Source: Flavicella sediminum (GTDB lineage: Bacteria; Bacteroidota; Bacteroidia; Flavobacteriales; Flavobacteriaceae). From it: a stretch of 64,000 nucleotides of DNA. Below are positions 25,279 to 35,323 of this stretch, piece after piece. The stretch's first letter is position 1, and each line of letters opens with the position of its first letter. The notes under the pieces are model-generated. The model saw nothing but the letters and a program-made list of their open reading frames with translations. It was not told the origin of the DNA and did not search any database. A program made the translations under genes and the position numbers. The stretch is from positions 496,001 to 560,000 of the forward strand of contig NZ_VDET01000002.1 of the NCBI RefSeq assembly GCF_006381105.1, read 5' to 3'.

Positions 25279-27549
25279 TTAATTAGTCATTACAAAAAGA
25301 AGTTCTCCACCTTCCAAAACTTCAGAAAAAGTAATTTGGTTTCTATTCAGTTTTATATTATTTAAATATACCTCTTTAACATATTTATTATCCTCTGATA
25401 GATTCATAGCTTTAATTACAAACTTTTTCCCAGAAGGTAATTTTATAGTTGTTTCATCAAATAAAGGAGCTCCTAGCTCATACTTTCCAGATACAGGGTC
25501 CATTGGATAAAAACCCATGGAACTAAAAATGTACCAAGCACTCATTTGTCCTGTGTCTTCATTGCCACAAATCCCGTCCGGTGTATTGTCATAAAGGGTG
25601 GTAAGAATCTCATTAACATACTGCTGTGTCTTCCTTGGTTTTCCTAAATGATTGTATATATAAGCAATATGATGACTAGGCTCATTACCATGTGCGTATT
25701 GCCCAATTAATCCTGTAATATCACCTGATATATCTTTACCATGTATATTGGAATCTATAGTAAAAAGTGAATCTAAACGTGATAATAGCACATCTTTTCC
25801 TCCAAATACTCCCCCAAGACCTTTAAAATCATGAGGAACAAAAAACGTCCATTGCCATGCATTACCCTCACAATAATCATCTCTTCTATGCTCAGATTGT
25901 AAGGGATTAAATGGTGTTTTCCAATCTCCACTTGCGGTCTTACCTCTAGCAAACTTAGATTCAGGATCTATAATATTTTTATAACTTAAAGATCTATTTT
26001 TAAAGTAAACATAATCCTGTTTATTCCCTGTTTGTTTAGCAAACTCAGCAATTGCCTTATCAGCAAATGAATATTCTAATGTTCTTGCAACAGATTCCAT
26101 TTCTAAATCACAGGGAACATATCCTAATTTCTTGTAATTTTCCAAACCAACAAAATATCCCATAGAATAACCAATTGTGTCTTTCATTGCCGATGCTCTC
26201 ATAGCTTCCATAGCGTAATTTATATCGAAACCTCTTACTTCATTTAAATACGCATTTGTAATTACTGGCATTGCAGGTAATCCTATCATTTGATATGTTT
26301 CCGTTCCTGCCAAAGTCCAAATAGGCAATTGTCCCGAAACTTTGTAGTGATCAAGACTCGTTTTTATATAATCTTCCATTATTTCTGGATGCAAAACACT
26401 TTGAAGAGGGCAAGCAGCTCGAAAAGTATCCCATAACCCCATAACTCCACTATAATTTGAATATCCATTAGTATTCCTAATGACTCTATCTGGTCCTCTG
26501 TATCGATTATCGGTATCAGAATATAGCATAGGATAGAGCATTGTATTAAATAGGGCGGTATAAAATAATTCTTTCTTTTTAGTGTCTTTGGTTTTGATAT
26601 TTATCATATTCAAAATCTTACTCCATGCATCAGATGAATTAGATTTAACTTTATCAAAGCTTAAATTAGATATTTCTTTGTTTAAGTTTCTTTTTGCTCC
26701 CGTTATATCTACAGGTGAAATGCCTGTTTTTATTTCTAAGTCGCCGATATTATCATCAAAAGTTATAATTGCTTTTATGTTGTTTCCAGATACTTTCGAT
26801 GTGTCTTTAATTTTTGTGTCATTGTTATAAATTTTAACACTTTTAATTGGATGAGAAAAAGTAGTATAAAAATAAACGTGTTGTTCCGGAGACCATCCAC
26901 TCGAAATTCGACTTCCCGCAACAGTAAACTTATCTATAATTTTAATTGAAGAAATTTGAACGGTATCTACATCCTGTTCTTTCACAATTGAACATCCATT
27001 ATCTGAACCATGCTCCAAATCAATTAGAACTGACTTATTTCCTTTGCTTTTATATTTATATTTTTGATAGCCACATCTCAATGAAGCTGTTAACTTAACT
27101 TTTACCTGATTCTCATAAAGATTTATTTCATAATACCCAGGCTTAGCAAATTCATCTTCGTGTCTCATTGGAGCTATTAATTGCCCCCTCTTTAAAGTAA
27201 GCAAGTCATCAGTTTTAACCGATAAATCAATTGGTAGAAAGAGAATATCTTGAAAATCATTACATCCACCACCACTTTTATGTACGTGACTAAATCCTAA
27301 TATAGTTTTATCATTATAGTGATAACCAGAACCATTTGTTCTTGTATCTGGGCCAAGTTGTACCATACCAAAAGGCATCGAGGCAACTGGTGTAACTCCA
27401 CCATTACCACCAGACCCTATAAATCTATTTACATAAGATGAAGAATTCTCTTTATTTACAATATTACTATTGACTTCTGAATTACATGATGTTACAATAA
27501 ATACGATTGTACCTAAAATTATTATATTTCTAAAAAATGTTTTTATCAT
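25279..27549 (-). CDS. GH92 family glycosidase, probable exo-alpha-mannosidase lipoprotein
   Basis: Glycoside hydrolase family 92 contains calcium-dependent inverting exo-alpha-mannosidases. Family signatures are GSGGNGGVTPVASMPFGMVQ at the N terminus, GFSHVHKSGGGC, LWDTFRA, EGNAWQWTFFVPHD and GNEDTGQMSAWYIFSSMGFYP. The length of 756 residues is usual. The signal peptide ends in a lipobox (VTSC), so it is a periplasmic or surface lipoprotein. It lies 10 nt before the esterase gene in the polysaccharide locus and would trim mannose from the oligosaccharide. The linkage preference cannot be read from sequence. Confidence 0.92.
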   Translation of the reverse strand: MIKTFFRNIIILGTIVFIVTSCNSEVNSNIVNKENSSSYVNRFIGSGGNGGVTPVASMPFGMVQLGPDTRTNGSGYHYNDKTILGFSHVHKSGGGCNDFQDILFLPIDLSVKTDDLLTLKRGQLIAPMRHEDEFAKPGYYEINLYENQVKVKLTASLRCGYQKYKYKSKGNKSVLIDLEHGSDNGCSIVKEQDVDTVQISSIKIIDKFTVAGSRISSGWSPEQHVYFYTTFSHPIKSVKIYNNDTKIKDTSKVSGNNIKAIITFDDNIGDLEIKTGISPVDITGAKRNLNKEISNLSFDKVKSNSSDAWSKILNMINIKTKDTKKKELFYTALFNTMLYPMLYSDTDNRYRGPDRVIRNTNGYSNYSGVMGLWDTFRAACPLQSVLHPEIMEDYIKTSLDHYKVSGQLPIWTLAGTETYQMIGLPAMPVITNAYLNEVRGFDINYAMEAMRASAMKDTIGYSMGYFVGLENYKKLGYVPCDLEMESVARTLEYSFADKAIAEFAKQTGNKQDYVYFKNRSLSYKNIIDPESKFARGKTASGDWKTPFNPLQSEHRRDDYCEGNAWQWTFFVPHDFKGLGGVFGGKDVLLSRLDSLFTIDSNIHGKDISGDITGLIGQYAHGNEPSHHIAYIYNHLGKPRKTQQYVNEILTTLYDNTPDGICGNEDTGQMSAWYIFSSMGFYPMDPVSGKYELGAPLFDETTIKLPSGKKFVIKAMNLSEDNKYVKEVYLNNIKLNRNQITFSEVLEGGELLFVMTN

Positions 27550-27784
27550 ATTAATAATATGTTTTTTTATTGTTTTACACTTAGCACCTTTAATTTGGCT
27601 TCAGTGATGTTTCAGGGTTTTATTTACATATAAAATAGATGTATTTTTATATAAACTATCTCTATAAGATTTGGATAGCCATTCATAAGAGTTCCAAATT
27701 CATATAATAACATAAGACATTACCATTTTTATTTATTAAAAATCTATAACAAACGTATCAATCCAACTTTTGTATTGTATCCGG

Positions 27785-29572
27785 TTAACGGTGATTTAAA
27801 AGTAATTCCCAATGCCCACCAAAATATGCTTTATCTATTTTTTCAATCGCTAAACTGCTGTTTTCCCCCATAGCTTTATGGATTAAATCCTTATAGATAT
27901 AAAACTGCAACCAGTATCCATATTGATATTTCTGATTTTCTGATTTTGGTTTTTTCATAAAAGCGTACCATGAGGTATTCAATCCATAATTTTCTGCTAC
28001 ATCAATGGCTTTTTGTGCTTGTTTCCATATGTTGCTAGACATTTTAGTGTGTAATTTTCTATAATCATCATAAGTCATTTTTGAGGAGTTTATAATGTCA
28101 CATTTATCATCAATTCCTAAATCTTTAAGCAAAACAGTTTTTTCGAATACTGTGTCTCCATCAATATCCATTTCAATTTTATCTAAAAAACCATTATTGT
28201 CTGTATCTTCATATCTGATAGTACTAAAAGGAGAAAATTCCTTTTGTAAGCGATCCATGTGGGGTGTATACCCATCATAAAGCCCACCCCAACTTTGGTA
28301 CGAATAAGCCAATTGATCAATACGCCAGCAACCCCATTCTGCACCATACAAATGAAGTCTACCGTCAAATTTTGAGAGATACAAATTAGCTTTTCCGCTG
28401 TTATCTATATCCCATTCGCCTCGATCACCAATGGCATCTGCTTGTGGATTATTATCTAATCCTCCATTTCTACTACCTATTTTAAAAGGGTCTAAAGGAT
28501 CATAAAGTTCTACCCGTTCCCAGCGTTCACAATCATCATCTTCATCAAACACAAAGTGTATCTGATCCCATTTACCTCTATTATAGATTAAATCCATTAC
28601 CGAATCATGGTCTGGGTAAATCAATTCAGTAACCTTTCTCCAACGAGAATCTATAAAAAAGGAATCAGCTTCACTAACTCTCTTATTTGTAAATTTATGA
28701 ACCTGATCCATATAGTTAAATCCTTTACCTAAAAAACGAAAAGACATATCGAAATCAAATTCATTTCCTGGTGAATTATCATTGTCCATATCATAAGTTA
28801 AAGTAATTAGGCTAGCACTCCCGGATAAATTTAAACCCTCAGCTCTTGGTTTTCCTTCGTCAATAAATTCATCAACAACTCGCACAGCCATATCAGATAA
28901 GCCATCGGCATCTTTATCAAAAAATAAAAATGGGGTTTCCCAATTTAAACGTACATCGTTAACGTAATAAGCTGGCGCGTGTATTTTTAAAAAAGCACTT
29001 TGACCATTGTAATCTTCTAAAAAATTTGAATTTCCTTCATGAAGCCAACCACGAATTTTAAAGGTATTCCAATCTATATAATTAAAAACATTATCCTTAT
29101 CTGTATCTAAAGACCACATATAATGTCCTGGTCCAAACATCTTTTCTTGGTCAAGATTCGAATTCTCTACTAATACCTGCATATCTGCTTTTCCATCATC
29201 ATTGGTATCTATCCAATCCACTGCCATGTCTTCGCGATCGCCGTATTTACCATCTTTATTTACATCAATCATCACGCAATCACTATCTGTATCACCTTCT
29301 AAATCTCCTACTTTCATATCATCATCATCATCAATCCATTGAACAGGTGTATTACGAAGAGTAATGGTTCGTAAAATATCTGGATCTCCATCCTTATCTA
29401 AATCGATATAAGTTGGTTTATAACCTATTGGAGCAGGCGGTAAACGATAAGATACCAAAGGCGTATTATTGTTCCAGTAATCTTTTTTTTGTTTTAAAGT
29501 ATTTTTATGTTGTGCCCAAGAGATATTGAACACTAATACCGAAATGACTGTTGCTATGAATAGCTTTTTCAT
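27785..29572 (-). CDS. Secreted acidic protein with many DxDxDG calcium-type loops
   Basis: Protein of 595 residues with a signal peptide (about 1-20, ending SWAQ). It is very rich in Asp and carries at least six loops of the EF-hand/dockerin type: DLDKDGDPD, DVNKDGKYGD, DTNDDGKAD, DTDKDN, DKDADGLSD and DTDNNGFLD. The segments between them are rich in Trp and aromatic residues. There is no T9SS tail, lipobox or known catalytic motif. The position between GH29 and GH92 genes suggests a glycan-binding or degrading role. I do not recognise the family; calcium binding is inferred from the loops. Confidence 0.75.
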   Translation of the reverse strand: MKKLFIATVISVLVFNISWAQHKNTLKQKKDYWNNNTPLVSYRLPPAPIGYKPTYIDLDKDGDPDILRTITLRNTPVQWIDDDDDMKVGDLEGDTDSDCVMIDVNKDGKYGDREDMAVDWIDTNDDGKADMQVLVENSNLDQEKMFGPGHYMWSLDTDKDNVFNYIDWNTFKIRGWLHEGNSNFLEDYNGQSAFLKIHAPAYYVNDVRLNWETPFLFFDKDADGLSDMAVRVVDEFIDEGKPRAEGLNLSGSASLITLTYDMDNDNSPGNEFDFDMSFRFLGKGFNYMDQVHKFTNKRVSEADSFFIDSRWRKVTELIYPDHDSVMDLIYNRGKWDQIHFVFDEDDDCERWERVELYDPLDPFKIGSRNGGLDNNPQADAIGDRGEWDIDNSGKANLYLSKFDGRLHLYGAEWGCWRIDQLAYSYQSWGGLYDGYTPHMDRLQKEFSPFSTIRYEDTDNNGFLDKIEMDIDGDTVFEKTVLLKDLGIDDKCDIINSSKMTYDDYRKLHTKMSSNIWKQAQKAIDVAENYGLNTSWYAFMKKPKSENQKYQYGYWLQFYIYKDLIHKAMGENSSLAIEKIDKAYFGGHWELLLNHR

Positions 29573-29665
29573 GTGTCTTTATTTAAATTAAGTGTGTCGT
29601 TAAATGACAAGGCTCTGTGCTATTTATCATTTTAAAGCACTGATATATTGAAATTCATTTTTTTT

Positions 29666-31114
29666 TTAAAAACCAGATCTTTCTTCTCCTTTTATTTTAA
29701 GAGTATATGCATAGGTTTCTCCAACGGCTTTAAAAACTTCTTTATCGATCTTTATATTAAGTCCGTTTTTTTCAGTAAAACTGTATGTTAGTGGCTCATC
29801 AAAACCTAACAAATAAATCTTACTACCTTGTATTGGTTTTACGTATTTTAAGTTGATTAAATTATGCTTAGGCTTCTCTAATGAAACAGCATAAATTGTA
29901 GCGCTATTCTTTTTCTTGATATAACGAATTGATTCGCCTTGTTTAAAATGATGCTTTAGTTTTTCTGTATGATAAATAGCTTCTCCATTAACATGTATCC
30001 ATTTTCCTATTTCAGAAAGTCTTTCAATACTTGCTTTTGGAATTTCGCCATTTGCATTAGGCCCTACATTTAAAAGATAATTACCACCTTTAGCAACAAC
30101 ATCTATTAGGTTATGCACTAATGTTTTAGTTGATTTCCAATTATGATCGTTAATTTTAAATCCCCAAGTATCATTCATAGTCATACAAGACTCCCAGTCT
30201 ACATCTGGTGAACTTTCTAATATTTCTTGTTCTGGCGTACCAAAATCCCCTATATACTTGCCTTCTGAACTGTTCATTCCTTGCATACCTTGTCTTCCTT
30301 TATCTACTCTATTATTTATAATAATACTAGGTTTTAGTTCTCTTAAATATTGATAGAGTTCTAAGCCCATTTCATGTGTGTAACTAGGAATCCACTCACC
30401 ATCAAACCAAATAATTTCTGGATCATAGTTTTCTATAAGTTCTTTAAGTTGAGCTTTAAGATAATTTTCATAGTATTTTGGAAACTCTGGATTTATTCTT
30501 AGGCTATCTCTTTCATCATAATTAGGATAATTTTTACCCTGTGCCATAGGATGATGCCAATCCATTATAGAATGATACAAACCAAATTTAATACCTTCTT
30601 CTTTACAAGCTTTGGAAAGCGCTTTTAATAAATCCTTTCCGTAAACTGAATGATCTACGATATCATAATTAGAAATTTTCGAATCCCAAAGCGCAAAACC
30701 ATCATGATGTTTTGATGTAATGACAACGTACTTCATACCTGCATCCTTCATTATTTTAGCCCATTTTTTTGCATCAAATTCTTTAGGATTGAATTGCTTA
30801 GCATACGCTTCATATTCTGAAATCGGAATTTGTAAATCGTTCATTATCCATTCTCCAATATGATCGGTTTCTTTTCCATTATGTATCCCAGCAGGAACTG
30901 CATAAGGCCCCCAATGAATAAACATGCCAAAACTCGCGTCTCTCCACCACGCCATCCTATCGTCAAATATTTTCTCAGATTCAGCTAAATAATCAACCTT
31001 TATTTCATCAGCTATTTGCTGTACATTTTTTGGTTGTTCTTTACAAGATATAGTGGCTACTAAAAAAAGTAGTCCTAATAATTTTTTAATTTTACAAAAT
31101 TTAAAAATTTCCAT
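29666..31114 (-). CDS. GH29 alpha-L-fucosidase, lipoprotein
   Basis: Retaining exo-alpha-L-fucosidase by family. Signatures are FGMFIHWGPYAVPAG, YVVITSKHHDGFALWDS, and the nucleophile Asp in IIWFDGEW near residue 240; the acid/base residue is variable in the family and I do not assign it. The length of 482 residues includes a C-terminal beta domain. A lipobox (ATISC) predicts lipid anchoring. It lies 8 nt after the CstA-type gene, so the two are translationally linked. With the GH92 it indicates a glycan containing fucose and mannose-like residues. Confidence 0.93.
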   Translation of the reverse strand: MEIFKFCKIKKLLGLLFLVATISCKEQPKNVQQIADEIKVDYLAESEKIFDDRMAWWRDASFGMFIHWGPYAVPAGIHNGKETDHIGEWIMNDLQIPISEYEAYAKQFNPKEFDAKKWAKIMKDAGMKYVVITSKHHDGFALWDSKISNYDIVDHSVYGKDLLKALSKACKEEGIKFGLYHSIMDWHHPMAQGKNYPNYDERDSLRINPEFPKYYENYLKAQLKELIENYDPEIIWFDGEWIPSYTHEMGLELYQYLRELKPSIIINNRVDKGRQGMQGMNSSEGKYIGDFGTPEQEILESSPDVDWESCMTMNDTWGFKINDHNWKSTKTLVHNLIDVVAKGGNYLLNVGPNANGEIPKASIERLSEIGKWIHVNGEAIYHTEKLKHHFKQGESIRYIKKKNSATIYAVSLEKPKHNLINLKYVKPIQGSKIYLLGFDEPLTYSFTEKNGLNIKIDKEVFKAVGETYAYTLKIKGEERSGF

Positions 31115-31122
31115 TTTTTTAT

Positions 31123-32571
31123 TTAAATATTTATATTAATACGATTCCTTCTAGAACGAAGTAACTTTTTGTAGTAAAAAAAGCAGCAAACAACTATAGA
31201 GACTGTGACTCCTATTTCGATAGACAATGTTAATGGTAAACTAAATCCTTCTGGAGCAAAAAGTAAATAAGAAGTCGTAACAGCAGTCATAAATAATGCT
31301 GGAATGAGTGTTATCCAATAAAACTTTCTTTCATTTGACAAATAAACCGTAATAGCCCAAAGTACAATCATTGCAAGTGTTTGGTTTGACCAAGCGAAAT
31401 ACCTCCAAACAATAGCAAAATCAATAGTTGTCAAGAAGTAACCTATTACAAATAATGGCACACTAATTAATAATCTATTTTGGATTGGTTCTTGCTTAAA
31501 ATTAAGAAAGTCAGCTACAATTAACCTAGCACTACGAAAGGCTGTATCACCAGAGGTAATTGGAGCAGCAACTACACCTAGCAACGCTAAAAAACCTCCA
31601 AAAGTTCCGAGCAAAGAGTTTGATACTTCATTCACAACCCATGCTGCATTGCCTCCATGTACATTCATTATATCATTTAATTCTCTTGCACCTCCAAAAA
31701 TACTCATACTAATTGCTGCCCAAATTAAGGCTACAACCCCTTCGGTTATCATAGCTCCATAAAATACGCCTCTACCTTGCTTTTCATTAGTTAAACAACG
31801 AGCCATAATTGGTGATTGCGTAGCATGAAAACCAGAAATTGCTCCACAGGCAATGGTAATAAACATCATTGGAAAGATGGGAAATTTTTTGGGCTGTGCG
31901 TGGTAGTTGGTTAAGTTATTAAAAGTGAGTTCTGGAACATGATAACCTTTAACAAAAAGAGCTATGATTAAGCCTGCTGCCATAAATAAAAGAGCGAAAC
32001 CAAATAGTGGGTAAATTTTTCCAATAATTTGATCTACAGGTAACATCGTCGCAAAAACGTAATAAACAAACACCACAAATATCCAAAAAGACATTGATAA
32101 GCTTTCTGGAGTTAGACTTTCCAGTATTTTAGCAGGTCCCATAATAAATACGGCTCCTACAATAATCATAAGCAAGACTGTAAACAAGCTCATAAATTGT
32201 TTAATATTAAAACCTAAATAAATACCCACAATTTCAGCAATACTTAAGCCTTTATGTTTAACAGATAGCATTCCGGAAAAATAATCGTGTACAGCTCCCG
32301 CAAATATAGACCCAAAAACAATCCATAAAAAAGCTACAGGTCCCCACATAGCTCCTGCAACTGCTCCAAAAATAGGACCCAATCCTGCAATGTTTAAGAA
32401 TTGAATCAAGAATGTTTTCCATTTAGGTAACGGCATATAATCTACACCGTCATTCATATATAGAGCTGGAGTTTCCTTTTCTTTGTCAATTACAAAAATT
32501 CGTTCCACTAGCTTGCCGTAGAATATATACCCCAATATGAGTGCTACTACTGAAATAAAAAAAGTAATCAT
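31123..32571 (-). CDS. CstA-family permease (carbon starvation protein type)
   Basis: Membrane protein of 482 residues with about 12-13 hydrophobic helices. It matches CstA-like proteins (N-terminal GYIFYGKLVERIF, conserved GPIFGAVAGAMWGPVAFLW, GAVHDYFSG and GFHATQSPIMARC). Known members import peptides or pyruvate during carbon limitation. This form is short compared with the 700-residue Escherichia coli CstA and lacks its C-terminal extension. Finding it inside a polysaccharide locus, 8 nt before a fucosidase, is unusual and suggests uptake of a product of the same pathway, but the substrate is unknown. Confidence 0.85.
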   Translation of the reverse strand: MITFFISVVALILGYIFYGKLVERIFVIDKEKETPALYMNDGVDYMPLPKWKTFLIQFLNIAGLGPIFGAVAGAMWGPVAFLWIVFGSIFAGAVHDYFSGMLSVKHKGLSIAEIVGIYLGFNIKQFMSLFTVLLMIIVGAVFIMGPAKILESLTPESLSMSFWIFVVFVYYVFATMLPVDQIIGKIYPLFGFALLFMAAGLIIALFVKGYHVPELTFNNLTNYHAQPKKFPIFPMMFITIACGAISGFHATQSPIMARCLTNEKQGRGVFYGAMITEGVVALIWAAISMSIFGGARELNDIMNVHGGNAAWVVNEVSNSLLGTFGGFLALLGVVAAPITSGDTAFRSARLIVADFLNFKQEPIQNRLLISVPLFVIGYFLTTIDFAIVWRYFAWSNQTLAMIVLWAITVYLSNERKFYWITLIPALFMTAVTTSYLLFAPEGFSLPLTLSIEIGVTVSIVVCCFFYYKKLLRSRRNRININI

Positions 32572-32731
32572 AATTTATCTATTTTAATTTATTATTCTCT
32601 TTAATACCAGTGATTTCAAATAGTATGTGGTATAAATAATTTTCTGATAATACTTTTGTGTTCAATTAATGTTTTTCTGCAATAATTATAATTTCTTCTA
32701 GCTAAAAACTTCCTTAAATTATTTCCTATTA

Positions 32732-32777
32732 AAAAGTCTAGTTATTTCGATAACCAAATCAAAGCAACTAGACTTTT
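32732..32777 (-). terminator. Hairpin after the beta-propeller/F5-8C gene
   Basis: The arms AAAAGTCTAGTT (32732-32743) and AACTAGACTTTT (32766-32777) are perfectly complementary around a 22-nt loop, flanked by A and T runs. It lies 9 nt past the stop of the gene ending at 32786 and would separate it from the permease gene. Confidence 0.78.
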
Positions 32778-32785
32778 TTTAAAAC

Positions 32786-35260
32786 TTATTTCTTTATAAA
32801 CTTAGCTACATTCTTTCCGTCTCCAATTATAGTTCCACTAATAAAGTATACTCCAGAGTTAAGTTTACTAATATCAATACCTCTTAAAAGCTCACTAGAA
32901 GAAATGGTTTTAAGCACACGGCCATTCATATTTGATATTGTTAAATTACCAATATAAAAGGTTGGTTTTTTTAAGTAAAGAATACTATCACAAGGGTTAG
33001 GATAAATGTTCATTTGCATTTTATTCGCTATATCTTTAATTGATGCAGTTGGCACTGACTCTCCATATACCTCAAGTTCATATAATCTAGTCGGTTGATT
33101 GGTTCCTTGTGTTGCAAGAATAGATAAACGAACCTTTGACACTCTAACATCGTCAAATGCACTTTTATAATTTGGTTCTGTATTTTCTGAAGCCGAAGTT
33201 ATAACTATCCAATCTCCATTTTCATCCTCGTATTCAAAACGATAACTTTCAATTGGATTAGCATAATTTCCACCTGTTCCAGTTCTCATTCCAAACCCGT
33301 TTATAAGGTGATCTTCGCCTAAATCAACCACAATCCATTGCTCATTAGATTCTGTAACCGGATCTGATATCCAACGACTTGCATTAGTATCTTCGCCATC
33401 TACTGCTTTTTCTCCATTATAATTTGCATATGGAGTTGCACTAACCTCTACAGGTTTATTTAAGGCTACGTTTGGTTTTAAAACGGGTTTAACAGGAGCT
33501 ATTTCTCCATATAACTCAAGTTCATACAACCTAACGGGTTGGTCAGAGCCATTTTCTGCTGTTCGTGCATTTGTAACAGTTAAACGAACCATTGATGTTG
33601 TAAATTCAGAAAATGAATGTTTAAAATTTGAATTTGTATTTTCTGTTTCACTATAGAAACTTTCCCAAGTGCCATCGTCTTTTAAGTATTCTATAGTATA
33701 ATCTCTAATAGGATTACTATAATTACCAGAATTACCTGTTCTAACTCCAAACGCACCTATAATATAATCAGCTTCTAAATCAACTGTAATTGTTTGAGGT
33801 GTGGTAGCCGTAACAGTCTGTGAAACCCATCTACTTGCACTACTGTCAGGCAAACCATCTACTGCTTTATCTCCTGTGTATACCTCATTAAAATTAGAAG
33901 AAGTTGTAACCGACTTTCCTACTGCTATATTTGGTCTTAAAAAATCTTTATAAATTGTAAAAATGCTACTTCTTTTATAGTCATCAAATTTCCCATGGTA
34001 CCGAAAGTTACCTGTTTGCTTAAAATATTCTCTATCTATTCCTCCTTGTTGTCCAAAAACACCACCTGGTAATGGTCCAGCTAGTTGTTCCCATTCAACA
34101 CCATCAGATGAGTAATCAATAGTTTTACCATTATACCAGGCTGTATAACCTTCTTTACCACTCATAAATACTTTAGCTTTATTTGGTGGAGTAATTTCGA
34201 CCCATTCTGTACCGTCCCACTTTCTAGTGTAACTATTACCTCCTCTTAATTGGTAACTAACAATTGGAGTGCTAGGACCAAAGGCTCCAACTTCTCCATC
34301 TCCTCCATTTATATCTGTCTGTGATGTTCTGTCTACCACTATTGAAGCATTATCTACAGTTAATGGTAAACTTGTAATTGGCTCACCACCTGCTTTATGC
34401 CAAGTTGTACCTAAATCGTCTGAATACGCATATATAACATGAGTATTTACAGCATATGGCACATTTGGTTCACCCGGGCCTGGTTTAGCAACACAGACAT
34501 CTATTAAACTAGCAGTTAAGTGCATCCTATTAGTATCATCAAAATGGATTTTAATACCTGTTTTATTATACCAACAATCATCTGCACCATTTCCATTACT
34601 CCAAACCAATGTGTTTGGAGTATTTGTACCGCCATCGTCATAAGAATTTGAACCTAAACTTGTATATGTCTTAGCATCTGCATCATAACGAATTACACCA
34701 CCCCTATGGTTCCCAGGTGTTTCAACTGAGCCTCTTTGCCTAAATGCTATAAACATCTCTCGGTTGCTACCGTAAAATATGGTAGGATAAGTAATACTAT
34801 TACCTTCCAAAACCCCTGTATCTGTAACCACACCTTGGTCATTTTTAACAGCTCCTTTATAATCCCATGATGTAATACTTTCTGGTTCTGTACTAACAAA
34901 GTATTTCCAACCTTGATTATGCATGTCTCCTATAATGTGTACATAACCATTTTTATCTACTCCAATGGTTGGGCAGATATGCCATCTCTCAATTGGCGGA
35001 TTCTCTAAAGTGTACGCAGCACTCCTCTCAACAACATCTCCTGTCTTTTTTGCTACAACCATTTCTCTATCCTTATTTACGTAAATAAAGTATATAGAAG
35101 AAATACCGTCTTTATTAACGTAAGTTGTTACACTTGTAGGATCTTGAGAAGTACCAGGATCGGTTACCTGGTCTGATTCTGAAACCCATCTGGCAATGGA
35201 TTGCCCAGATACAGATATTGTAATTAAAAAAACGGTTATAAATAAATGTAATTTTTTCAT
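32786..35260 (-). CDS. T9SS-secreted BNR-type beta-propeller protein with two F5/8 type C (CBM32-like) domains
   Basis: Protein of 824 residues with a signal peptide (1-19). Residues about 25-440 resemble the BNR_4 beta-propeller, with segments such as HICPTIGVDKNGYVHIIGDMH and Asp-box-like turns. This fold occurs in ulvan lyases and several glycan-cleaving enzymes. Two homologous F5/8 type C domains follow (about 455-590 and 600-735), each with the repeat GEKAVDG or GDKAVDG, RW(V/I)S and VRL/YELE(L/V)YG. The C-terminal 75 residues form a T9SS type A sorting domain (NIYPNPC...SGVYF). Likely surface polysaccharide lyase or hydrolase; activity not assignable. Confidence 0.82.
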   Translation of the reverse strand: MKKLHLFITVFLITISVSGQSIARWVSESDQVTDPGTSQDPTSVTTYVNKDGISSIYFIYVNKDREMVVAKKTGDVVERSAAYTLENPPIERWHICPTIGVDKNGYVHIIGDMHNQGWKYFVSTEPESITSWDYKGAVKNDQGVVTDTGVLEGNSITYPTIFYGSNREMFIAFRQRGSVETPGNHRGGVIRYDADAKTYTSLGSNSYDDGGTNTPNTLVWSNGNGADDCWYNKTGIKIHFDDTNRMHLTASLIDVCVAKPGPGEPNVPYAVNTHVIYAYSDDLGTTWHKAGGEPITSLPLTVDNASIVVDRTSQTDINGGDGEVGAFGPSTPIVSYQLRGGNSYTRKWDGTEWVEITPPNKAKVFMSGKEGYTAWYNGKTIDYSSDGVEWEQLAGPLPGGVFGQQGGIDREYFKQTGNFRYHGKFDDYKRSSIFTIYKDFLRPNIAVGKSVTTSSNFNEVYTGDKAVDGLPDSSASRWVSQTVTATTPQTITVDLEADYIIGAFGVRTGNSGNYSNPIRDYTIEYLKDDGTWESFYSETENTNSNFKHSFSEFTTSMVRLTVTNARTAENGSDQPVRLYELELYGEIAPVKPVLKPNVALNKPVEVSATPYANYNGEKAVDGEDTNASRWISDPVTESNEQWIVVDLGEDHLINGFGMRTGTGGNYANPIESYRFEYEDENGDWIVITSASENTEPNYKSAFDDVRVSKVRLSILATQGTNQPTRLYELEVYGESVPTASIKDIANKMQMNIYPNPCDSILYLKKPTFYIGNLTISNMNGRVLKTISSSELLRGIDISKLNSGVYFISGTIIGDGKNVAKFIKK

Positions 35261-35323
35261 TTTTTATTTTTAATGGTTAATTATTCTTGTTTTTCTATTT
35301 TAGTTTAACAACAACAACTATGT

